A stretch of DNA of 49,124 nucleotides from Rickettsiales bacterium UBA2645 (GTDB taxonomy: Bacteria; Pseudomonadota; Alphaproteobacteria; Rickettsiales; UBA1997): contig DENL01000032.1 in assembly GCA_002359655.1 (NCBI GenBank), forward strand, positions 1 through 49,124, written 5' to 3'. Positions within the stretch are counted from its first letter, which is position 1. Every line of letters begins with the position of its first letter. Positions 8,542 through 15,849 of the stretch are shown here, one piece after another. A program made the position numbers and the translations under genes. Under the pieces are notes generated by a model. The model did no database searches. It worked only from the letters and a program-made list of their open reading frames with translations, and was not told the origin of the DNA.

Positions 8542-9018
8542 TCACCTTTCTTTGGTTTTATCGTCAGAGGTTGATTGTCTCAAATTCATCCTTTGCACCC
8601 ACCTATCACCTTCAAACTCAGTTCTTCCATGCAGAGTTTTTCCATTCTCAATAATTAACATCTCGCCGTCTTGTAACGCAATTCCGTGAATTGGAACATC
8701 TCTTGCAAGACATTCATTTAAGTAATTAAGGGCAATTTTTGCCTCTTCATTTAAACCTTCACATCTTCCTGATGCGGTATTCAGCCTAATATTTTGAGTG
8801 CCATTTTTATCAGTTGTGATGATTGGACATCTAAATTCTTTAGCTTCTTTAAAAATTTTCTTGTCACCACTTTTCATCAAGAAATTTGGTTTTTGTAATT
8901 CTTCAAGAATTTGCGGCGGCAAAAATTTTACTATTTCTTTAAGAAAGCAGAAGCTTGTTTTTGCAAAAGGATTTCCGCGCAAACAAATTTTTAACTGTGA
9001 TACTTTTATAAGCATCAC
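8542..9018 (-). pseudogene. C-terminal fragment of a TauD/TfdA-like dioxygenase
   Basis: The 158 residues match only the second half of TauD-type Fe(II)/2-oxoglutarate oxygenases, of the asparagine/arginine oxygenase kind. LRGNPFAKTSF begins it. Later GEMLIIENGKTLHGRTEF and RWVQRMNLR carry the distal iron His and the 2-oxoglutarate-binding Arg. Family members are about 280-350 residues long. The N-terminal half with the HxD iron ligands is missing, and an in-frame stop lies a few codons upstream of the first possible start (GTG 9018 or ATG 9015). The protein cannot be catalytic as it stands. It sits between two toxin-antitoxin modules and looks like debris of a disrupted gene. Confidence 0.65.
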
Positions 9019-9107
9019 AACATAACTTTATTTGCCTTCTTAAAAAGTTTTATTAAGTTCTAATTAAATCTTAATTTTTTCCCAAAAAACTTATTTAAAA
9101 AATTATC

Positions 9108-9422
9108 ATGATTAACATTACCGAAGATATTCACTCACTAACAGAGTTTAAAAAAAATACTAACGACTTTATCACCGATCTTAAAAGAACCAAAAGGCCA
9201 AGTATTTTAACTGTGAATGGCAAAGCGGAGCTGGTAGTTATGGACGCAGCTTCTTATCAAAAAATTCAAGAGCATCTTGGATATGAAGAAACTCTTTTAG
9301 AGATTAACCAAAGTTTAAGAGATTTTGATTCTGGGAAATTCTCATCAGCAACGGAAGTGTTTAGCGATTTAAAACACAGGATTGACAAGTCCAAAAATGT
9401 TAAAGCAAAGAAACTCCTATAA
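9108..9422 (+). CDS. Phd/YefM-family antitoxin
   Basis: A 104-residue protein with the Phd/YefM N-terminal fold: DIHSLTEFKKNTNDFITDLK at about 6-25, then RPSILTVNGKAELVVMDAAS with YQKI just after. The C-terminal half is charged and probably disordered until it wraps the toxin. Its stop codon shares a base with the toxin start (TAATG), so translation is coupled. Antitoxins of this family bind their own promoter. The preceding 80 bases are extremely AT-rich and would hold it. Confidence 0.88.
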   Translation: MINITEDIHSLTEFKKNTNDFITDLKRTKRPSILTVNGKAELVVMDAASYQKIQEHLGYEETLLEINQSLRDFDSGKFSSATEVFSDLKHRIDKSKNVKAKKLL

Positions 9423-9742
9423 TGACAAAGCTCTACAAAGTTCTGATTCCACAATCAGTTAAAACCTCTTTACAGCATCAAGTTGACTATATAACAAATG
9501 AGCAAAATGCTCCAGCTATTGCTCTAGAATGGCTTGATGGCTTGATTAAAGCAGTTCAATCACTTGCAGAGTTTCCAGACAGATGTGCAGTTGCTCCAGA
9601 AGATTCGTTTATTAAAAAGGATTCAAAAACTGCTATTCGACACTTCATCTACAAAAAAACTTTTCGCATCATTTTCACAGTTAAGAAAGATGAAGTAAGA
9701 ATTTTGAGCGTAAAACATTCTGCGCGACTTCCTTCTATTTAG
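9422..9742 (+). CDS. RelE/ParE-family toxin
   Basis: A 106-residue protein of the RelE/ParE fold. It has an N-terminal strand and long helices (KTSLQHQVDYITNEQNAPA), the pattern LAEFPDRC, and a C-terminal sheet (IRHFIYKKTFRIIFTVKKDE and VRILSVKHSAR). RelE members cleave mRNA on the ribosome and ParE members poison gyrase; the sequence does not settle which applies. It is paired with the Phd-type antitoxin directly upstream. Length is normal and it appears intact. Confidence 0.88.
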   Translation: MTKLYKVLIPQSVKTSLQHQVDYITNEQNAPAIALEWLDGLIKAVQSLAEFPDRCAVAPEDSFIKKDSKTAIRHFIYKKTFRIIFTVKKDEVRILSVKHSARLPSI

Positions 9743-9931
9743 TGAAGGGCTGCGAATTCCTCAATCGTTTCCACAGAAATATCCAATTCCGTTAACAGAA
9801 CTTTCCTCTCTACCACCATCTTTGCATCATTGATATGCTCCTTAAAGGCTTTCTGTGTAAGATATTGAGATGTTTTTAAGATTTTTTTGGTTTAGCTGTT
9901 TTTTGTTTTCCAGCTTATTTTTATCTGACAT
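9739..9931 (-). pseudogene. Small frameshifted gene, function unknown
   Basis: A start with a good Shine-Dalgarno (AAGAGG, six bases upstream) at 9931 opens MSDKNKLENKKQLNQK, then hits a stop after about 29 residues. After a one-base shift in a run of A residues near 9880, the frame continues as ILKTSQYLTQKAFKEHINDA and VVERKVLLTELDISVETIEE, ending in FAALH and a stop at 9739. Joined, this would be about 63 residues, mostly helical. The stop overlaps the convergent RelE toxin end. I do not recognise the family. It is a decayed gene or a sequencing slip. Confidence 0.4.
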
Positions 9932-10060
9932 AGAAACCTCTTAAAAAGTTAATTAAAAAACATTATAAAGCCATTAAATACAAGGCTTTACAAGGTTTTA
10001 TTTTACCCTAAAGAAGACGTCTATCAAGTTAAAAATGAGAATTTTTAAAGATAAAAATTG

Positions 10061-10957
10061 CTATATTTTTTTAGAAAGTAACTTTTTTTGGAAAAACTCA
10101 ACAAAAGCTTTTATTTTCGGGGAAGTATTTCTGCCAACTGGATAAACTGCATAAAACTGAGTTTCATTCACCACTTCATAATCTTTTAAAAGTACAACTA
10201 ACTTTTTTTCTCTGATTTCGTTTTCAACATCGCAGACTGATTTTATTGTGATACCAACTCCGGCCAGAACCAATTCTTTTATAATTTCACCATTATCGCA
10301 TTTCAGATTTCCTTTCATGTCTTCTATTTCAATAATTCTGCGTTTATTTTTTTGCTTAAATTTCCAAACCGAATTTTCGCCAAAAATAATACAGTTATGA
10401 CCAAGTAAATCTTGTGGAGTTTTGGGTGCTGAATGCTTTTTAAGATAATCCGAAGAAGCGCAGACAACTTTTCGGTTCGCCATCAACTTTGCCACTTCCA
10501 GATTTTCTTCCTCAGGAATTTGAATGCGTACCTGCAAATCAAAACCCTCTTCAATGATGTTAACTGGATTTTCTGTTAACTTAATATCTAGCTCGAGGCT
10601 TTGATATTGCTGTAAAAATTCTGCCAGATAAGGTACTATATGATAACGGCTGAAGTAAGGTGGCAGAACGATTTTCAGAGTTCCATTAATTCCTTTATAG
10701 CTATCAAGAAAATCATCTAGAGTTTCAACTTTCTGTAAAATTGCGTTACAGTGATTTAAAAAAATTTGACCATCAGTGGTTAAATTCACTTCCCTTGTTG
10801 TACGCACTAAAAGCAGCACCCCTAAATTTTCTTCTAAGTCATTTATACGAGTCGTGACAACACTTTTTGAAATATTGAGTGCCTCAGATGCTTTAGTAAA
10901 ACTTTTTAGTTTTGCTATAGAGGTAAAAGTTATAATATCTTTAATATCGTATTTCAT
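10061..10957 (-). CDS. LysR-family transcriptional regulator
   Basis: A 298-residue LysR-type regulator. The N-terminal winged helix-turn-helix covers residues 1-60 (FTSIAKLKSFTKASEALNIS, then KSVVTTRINDLEENLGVLLL). A periplasmic-binding-protein-like effector domain covers about 90-295, with LKIVLPPYFSRYHIVPYLAE starting it. The layout and length are typical. It follows the oxidoreductase-like gene on the same strand with a gap of about 38 bases and might share its transcript. LysR proteins usually control a divergent neighbour, but there is none here. Ligand and targets are unknown. Confidence 0.9.
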   Translation of the reverse strand: MKYDIKDIITFTSIAKLKSFTKASEALNISKSVVTTRINDLEENLGVLLLVRTTREVNLTTDGQIFLNHCNAILQKVETLDDFLDSYKGINGTLKIVLPPYFSRYHIVPYLAEFLQQYQSLELDIKLTENPVNIIEEGFDLQVRIQIPEEENLEVAKLMANRKVVCASSDYLKKHSAPKTPQDLLGHNCIIFGENSVWKFKQKNKRRIIEIEDMKGNLKCDNGEIIKELVLAGVGITIKSVCDVENEIREKKLVVLLKDYEVVNETQFYAVYPVGRNTSPKIKAFVEFFQKKLLSKKI

Positions 10958-10995
10958 TGAGTTTAGTTAATTTCTTAGTTTTTTATAATCGCAAT

Positions 10996-13095
10996 TTAGC
11001 GTTGTTTTTGTTGTTCGATATTGATCAAACTATAAGTTAAATTAGATGAACCAATTGCTTTAATTCCAGAGGATTTTGGCAGATCTCCATTCTGATCTTT
11101 ATCTTTGCCTTTTTGCAAACTTTTATAAAGCGCGTAAGAAGCTGCTGCAAGAACCAATCCCACTGCCATCATTTCTTCGGCCGAGAGTGATTTATCATAA
11201 CCCATACGGCGATTAGTTTTTTGTACATTGTCATGTAAGAATTTTACATCTTTAATATGTTGATAAATTTCTTTGAGCTCATCTCCCAAAGGCTGACCTT
11301 TACGACCTTGGAATTTATTAAAGTAATCTACTACTTCTTCTTCAAATCCTAACATCATCAAACCCATTGCAGCTTCAGCATGTCTTTTGGTATTTCCAGT
11401 TCCGCCTTTACCATAGCTGATAATTCCACCTTCAGCAATTTTGGCAAACTCAGTTGAGTTTCTTGCATTAACAGCTCGCGGGCAGCCATAAGTTGAAAGG
11501 ATTCCGATCAGATCATCACCAAAAATTCTTCTAGTATTGGCGATAGTGTTCAAAAAATAAGTCGGATTATATTCTTCCGAACCAGTATTTCCGCCGCCAG
11601 TGATGCGCATCACAACATGATCATCATTTTGCGCAATCATTGTCCAGTGGCTGTTGGTAATGGCAATTTCACCAGTTGAACCATATTTTTCGATGATTCT
11701 TTTTATTCTATCGGTTTTCTTAAAAACGGCGTTTATTGAAACGCCAGTTGCTGTTGTAATATTGTTATTAAGTGGCTTTTGTAAGCCAAAAGCATCTTCA
11801 ACTTTATTAACTAAATTTCTTAATCTTGAGCCACTCAAAAACCTAGTTGGTGCATCTCTGTCAAATTCGTAATCAACTTTATAGCCACCAGTAAAATGTA
11901 GTTTGTCAGCATAAAAATATTTACCATCTTTGGTCATCACGCCAGCTATCCGTGCTTTTCCATCTTTGTTTTTGGCAAGCATTATTCTGTCAACTTCTTT
12001 ACCTTCTAACCAAGTTGCACCTTGACTCTCAGCAAACTTACGATTGGTCTCATGGTCATCAAATTTAACATGAGTATCACCTGGATATTTCCAAGCACTT
12101 TGTATTTCTTCACTTTCAAAGAAAAAATTTATTTCTTCTCTGGTTAGTTTTTCAGGATTAATTCCAACACGCTTAAAAGATTCGTTTTCATGCTCAACTT
12201 CTTCACTATTTTTTTCTGTAAATGTGACATGAATTGATGCTGAATCTTCAATCGATCTTTCAACACCACCACTAATTTCCAAACCAGCTTCTTTTTCAAC
12301 AACTCGCATTATTTCTTGCGACAGAACAGATTCCATGCGGTTAATGTCGTGCTCAGTTAATTGTCCATTAAGCTTTTTATATTCTTGCTTCAACCAGTTT
12401 AATTCATTGCCGAAATAAATTCTAAGCTTCTTTGGATCGATAGTAAATTTTACATCAATTTTTTTATAATCAGAATCCAGAACCTCTTCCAAATCTGTAC
12501 CTAAAAGCTGTCTTGTAACCAAGATCGGCAGCAAAGCATGACCAGTCAAAGTTTCATCAGCATTTAAAGCATTGCCATGTCTAGCATGAGATTGTTTTGC
12601 TGAGTGGTTAACATTTGATTCTTTATAATCTCGAGTCAGATAAATAACATCGGTAAGCCTTTCTCTTACTCCAGAAACTATTTTTGACATAACCACTTGA
12701 TCTTCTGCTGCTGGTCCACCAACACATATCATCGCTTCTTTATTTTTTTCTGCCTCAAAATCTCTGGTATATTTTGGGAAATCTCTAATGTCTGAAATTT
12801 TTACCTTAATTGATCCAGTTTCTTGAGTTGAGTGTGGCGGTTGAGAAAAAATTTTATCTTCAAAGAAAGTTAGATGTTTTTTTGTACTTTTAGAGGCAAA
12901 GACACTCTGTGCTACTTCTGTAGTTTTTGGATCAGAAGTGAACTTACCCTTAATATCTCTTCCTCTTTCAAAGTCATTGACATGAGCAGTCAAGAACTCA
13001 CCAACACTTGGTAAGTCATATTTTCCACGCAAACGATCAATTGTATTTTGACTTCCTTTTGCAGTTCTTAAAAGTCCTTTAATTGTACTACGCAT
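10996..13095 (-). CDS. FAD-dependent oxidoreductase-like protein with a C-terminal membrane segment
   Basis: A 699-residue protein. The part from about 390 to 570 resembles a DAO-type FAD oxidoreductase: ADKLHFTGGYKVDY, GVSINAVFKKTDR, ITNSHWTMIAQNDDHVVMRI then TGGGNTGSEEY, and STYGCPRAVNARNSTEF. A Gly-rich AMICVGGPAAEDQVV at about 121-135 may be part of the nucleotide fold, although the N-terminal GxGxxG is atypical. A single hydrophobic segment (AVGLVLAAASYALYK, about 644-658) near the C-terminus could anchor it in a membrane. Substrate and partner are unknown. The FAD assignment is moderate, and it could be a degenerate relative without activity. Confidence 0.5.
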   Translation of the reverse strand: MRSTIKGLLRTAKGSQNTIDRLRGKYDLPSVGEFLTAHVNDFERGRDIKGKFTSDPKTTEVAQSVFASKSTKKHLTFFEDKIFSQPPHSTQETGSIKVKISDIRDFPKYTRDFEAEKNKEAMICVGGPAAEDQVVMSKIVSGVRERLTDVIYLTRDYKESNVNHSAKQSHARHGNALNADETLTGHALLPILVTRQLLGTDLEEVLDSDYKKIDVKFTIDPKKLRIYFGNELNWLKQEYKKLNGQLTEHDINRMESVLSQEIMRVVEKEAGLEISGGVERSIEDSASIHVTFTEKNSEEVEHENESFKRVGINPEKLTREEINFFFESEEIQSAWKYPGDTHVKFDDHETNRKFAESQGATWLEGKEVDRIMLAKNKDGKARIAGVMTKDGKYFYADKLHFTGGYKVDYEFDRDAPTRFLSGSRLRNLVNKVEDAFGLQKPLNNNITTATGVSINAVFKKTDRIKRIIEKYGSTGEIAITNSHWTMIAQNDDHVVMRITGGGNTGSEEYNPTYFLNTIANTRRIFGDDLIGILSTYGCPRAVNARNSTEFAKIAEGGIISYGKGGTGNTKRHAEAAMGLMMLGFEEEVVDYFNKFQGRKGQPLGDELKEIYQHIKDVKFLHDNVQKTNRRMGYDKSLSAEEMMAVGLVLAAASYALYKSLQKGKDKDQNGDLPKSSGIKAIGSSNLTYSLINIEQQKQR

Positions 13096-13433
13096 CTTTT
13101 TTAAATTTTTAATTTTTCATAAATTTTAATTGATGGTGTGAAAATTTTTTAATTCAAAGTCGACAAATTTTCTTTATCCTAGAGCGCATTTTTTCAAAGA
13201 ATAAGAAATATGATCTCGCCCAAGAAGCCTTAATACTAGATGTTTTGAGTAATTGTCAGTCCCAAAATGAGACAATATTCTTAGCAGACTAGCCTCTCTT
13301 TGTTCTGTTTATAGAAAAAATAAATTCTGTTTTTTAAAACAATTAAGAAAATTCAGTTATTCGAAATTTAACTCAAAGAAAAGCGATAACGCCACCTTCT
13401 TTTGATTCCATTAACAAAAACCATGCATCTTTT
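13096..13433. other. Divergent intergenic region
   Basis: A spacer of 338 bases between two divergently transcribed genes. It must hold both promoters, but I cannot single out a convincing pair of boxes. No gene or strong hairpin is seen. Confidence 0.5.
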
Positions 13434-14177
13434 ATGCAACAATCTTACTCACTAGAAAGAAAAAAAATTGTGCCAAACGAATTTCTTTCAGCAATTGTCC
13501 ACGAACTAAAAAATCCAATAAGTGCTATTCTTAGCCTTGCTTACCTTCTAAAAGAAGAGCTAAAAACCATCAAAGCCAACAACTCTGAATGCAATGAATA
13601 CATTGAAGACATTAACTTAGTCGCAACTGAAATGGACGAGCTAGTTCATGATATTTTAGATGTTGAATCTGCTGCATTTTCAGGAAATTTCTCGGTTGAT
13701 TTAAGCAAAGAAATTGACCTCAAAAATATTATTAAAAGATCAATTAAACTCAATTATGATTATTCGCTAAAAAGAAGCATAGAGATCAAAACAGAAATCT
13801 CTGATAATATCAAGCCAATCAAACTCGATGCCAAAAGATTAAAACAAATTTTAACCAACCTGATTTCCAATTCTTTAAAATACAGTCCTGAAAATACCAA
13901 AATCAAAATAACTGCACAAAGTGTCTCTAACTACAATCGAGAATTTTTGGAGATCACAATTTCTGATCAAGGTTTTGGTATGACGCCAATTCAAGTCCAA
14001 ACTGCTTTTACAAAATATAAAACTATTGAGAATCCAAACTCAGGAAAGGTTGATTCGTTTGGACTTGGATTACCAATCGTGAAACAACTTGTTGAACTGC
14101 AAAACGGAACTATCGAAGTCAAATCAGAAATAAAAAGAGGAACCGAAGTAACTTTAAAATTTCCCTACCAGATGTAA
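13434..14177 (+). CDS. Sensor-less histidine kinase (HisKA and HATPase_c)
   Basis: A 247-residue protein that starts almost at the dimerisation helix. The H-box AIVHELKNPISAIL places the phosphorylated His at residue 23. The ATPase domain follows: N-box LTNLISNSLKYSPENTKI, G1 ISDQGFGMTP, G2 FGLGLPIVKQLVELQNGTIE. There is no membrane segment, PAS, GAF or receiver domain, and no response regulator gene nearby. It is therefore an orphan cytoplasmic kinase that must receive its signal through a partner. It is followed by a strong hairpin and then the GNAT-like gene. Confidence 0.9.
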   Translation: MQQSYSLERKKIVPNEFLSAIVHELKNPISAILSLAYLLKEELKTIKANNSECNEYIEDINLVATEMDELVHDILDVESAAFSGNFSVDLSKEIDLKNIIKRSIKLNYDYSLKRSIEIKTEISDNIKPIKLDAKRLKQILTNLISNSLKYSPENTKIKITAQSVSNYNREFLEITISDQGFGMTPIQVQTAFTKYKTIENPNSGKVDSFGLGLPIVKQLVELQNGTIEVKSEIKRGTEVTLKFPYQM

Positions 14178-14219
14178 CCGATCCACCACCATCAGTAAAC
14201 CGCTTAGGCGTGTGGCCTA

Positions 14220-14249
14220 CTTCTGGGCGAGAAAACCATCGCCCAGAAG
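14220..14249. terminator. Perfect 11-base-pair hairpin between kinase and GNAT-like gene
   Basis: CTTCTGGGCGA (14220-14230) and TCGCCCAGAAG (14239-14249) form an 11-bp stem with an 8-base loop. It lacks a trailing T-run, so it is either a weak terminator or a structured leader. It ends directly before the first possible start of the next gene and could block its ribosome site. Confidence 0.5.
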
Positions 14250-15092
14250 TTGATGCAACTAACTAAAAAAACTATGAACAAAAAAACCACCAAAAACCTG
14301 AGTAATTCTTATTACAAAACTCCAATCAATTCAGATGAAATTCTGGAGCTATTAGAATCAGATTCAGAATCAGAAATTCCGATTAAAGATCATGATATTG
14401 TTATGACTCTTCTTGATCGTAACAACGAGGATGATTTTTTGGTGTTTAAAAAAATTATCACCAACGAGAAAGTTATTTTTAACTCATGGCTTATCGCCAA
14501 TAGCTTTGAAATTCCATTGCTTAAAAATTACTGCAATAATTTTCAGTTAAAAATTCAGCTCACTTTAGCTGAAGATCCTGATGTAAAACTGCCTGCAGAA
14601 ATAATAAAAGTGATTAGTAAATATTCCTCTACGCAACTTGCTTTGAATAGATTTTTTGATTTAGAAGAAAACGATAAAAAGCTCAGAGAGCTATTTAAGA
14701 TGATTACTGAAAATTCTAATAATTCGAAACTGGGTTATTTTAAGTTTGAGGATACTTCAAAAAATCTGTTGGGCGGTGGCGCTTTGATTCACATTGCCAA
14801 AAAAGATGAACAAACAACAAGCAAAGTAATAAATAAAACAACAAAGAAAGTTGACCTCATTTTACACATCATTGATCAAAATCGTGGTATTGGAGATCTT
14901 GCTCTTAAAAGGTTTTTTAAAATAGCTTTTGAAGAGTCTGATATTGATGAAATCTGGAGTAGATCAGCAAAAGAAGATTTAGAAATAACCAACTTCATGT
15001 GTAAGCATGGTATGACTATAAAAGACGATGAGGAAAGCGGAGCGCAGTTTTATTTCATTGATAAAAAAATGTGGGAAGCGATGAAAAATTAG
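14250..15092 (+). CDS. GNAT-like N-acetyltransferase
   Basis: Up to 280 residues. The C-terminal 120 residues look like a GNAT fold: LGYFKFEDTSKNLLGGGALI, then LILHIIDQNRGIGDLALKRF with the acetyl-CoA-binding Q-N-R-G-I-G loop, and IDEIWSRSAKEDLEITNF followed by MCKHGM. The N-terminal 120 residues are polar and unassigned. Three starts are possible (TTG 14250, ATG 14253, ATG 14274). None has a clear Shine-Dalgarno, and the strong hairpin immediately upstream favours 14274. The substrate cannot be told. It is followed by an intrinsic terminator. Confidence 0.6.
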   Translation: MMQLTKKTMNKKTTKNLSNSYYKTPINSDEILELLESDSESEIPIKDHDIVMTLLDRNNEDDFLVFKKIITNEKVIFNSWLIANSFEIPLLKNYCNNFQLKIQLTLAEDPDVKLPAEIIKVISKYSSTQLALNRFFDLEENDKKLRELFKMITENSNNSKLGYFKFEDTSKNLLGGGALIHIAKKDEQTTSKVINKTTKKVDLILHIIDQNRGIGDLALKRFFKIAFEESDIDEIWSRSAKEDLEITNFMCKHGMTIKDDEESGAQFYFIDKKMWEAMKN

Positions 15093-15121
15093 AAATTACA
15101 GCACTTAAGAATTTCAAATAT

Positions 15122-15161
15122 AAAAAAACTCCTTCGGAATAAGATCTGAAGGAGTTTTTTT
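15122..15161 (+). terminator. Intrinsic terminator
   Basis: An AAAAACTCCTTC / GAAGGAGTTTTT stem with a short loop, followed by a T-run, 30 bases after the GNAT-like gene. A-tracts on the other side make it usable in both directions. Confidence 0.85.
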
Positions 15162-15164
15162 GTA

Positions 15165-15849
15165 AAAATATGAGAATCAGGAGCCACCACCACGCAAACC
15201 CGGCGTGTGCATTCATATTCCCCGTAAAGGTCTTTTATTCTGATGCACTCCCGATCGGGCTATCATCTTTTTTCAGAAAAGAATTTTTGGCAAGAAAAAT
15301 ATTTTGCTGTGTGCAAAGAAAAGAATTTAGTTCGAAAAAAATCAAAAAAACTAATTTGCATTAGCGTTCACGAAACTTCGAACTCAAATGTCTTAAAATC
15401 AGTATTTACCGATGTTCATCGAATTTTTGAAGGTGAACGTGAAACGGAGAGAGAAATAGCAAAAATTAAAGGAAAATTCTGAGATTTGGAAAGAGGAAGG
15501 TGAACGTGAAATGAAAATAAAAAGGCTGATGAATGCCGTAAATACAGGGCTTAGAGAGGGGTAGAAAAAAAATAATTAATCTAGTCAGAGAACCCTTTTA
15601 GTTGAGGGTCGTGGCGGTGGACACCCCTCTACTTGCTAGTTTTTCTCTAATGTGCCGTGGAACCTTTATTTTAGAGGTGTCACCATATACACCGAAAATT
15701 TAGTATTCGTTTGAAAGATCGAGCAAATGATACCTTTTGCTAACCAAAAATTCGTGCTGTGAGTTCGAATCTCTATTTGTGCTCCGATTCTTTATCAATC
15801 TTATTAAGAACTTCTGAAACTTTTTGAGAGAAATTTTGTGTTCAAAAAA
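15165..15849. other. Long intergenic region with structured segments and a tRNA-like remnant
   Basis: No credible protein gene is seen; the short open frames here have no family resemblance or ribosome site. Observed: a GC-rich patch at 15180-15262 with the palindrome CCCGATCGGG; two copies of AGGTGAACGTGAAA (15430 and 15499 regions); a foldback of AGAGGGGT (15555-15562) with ACCCCTCT (15623-15630) enclosing ACCCT/AGGGT; and a T-arm-like GAGTTCGAATCTC near 15760 with GAGCAAAT upstream and ATTTGTGCTC downstream. The last looks like a decayed tRNA end. The whole may be an old integration scar or an unknown RNA. Confidence 0.35.

Noticed and set aside
15170..15482. Two short overlapping plus-strand open frames of 64 and 79 codons.
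   Set aside because: Low-complexity or unlikely composition, no ribosome site and no family resemblance; the first begins directly after a terminator.
15718..15790. tRNA gene around GAGTTCGAATCTC.
   Set aside because: The T-stem has only three pairs, the distance to a possible acceptor 5' strand is about 10 bases too short, and no D-arm is present; at best it is a remnant.
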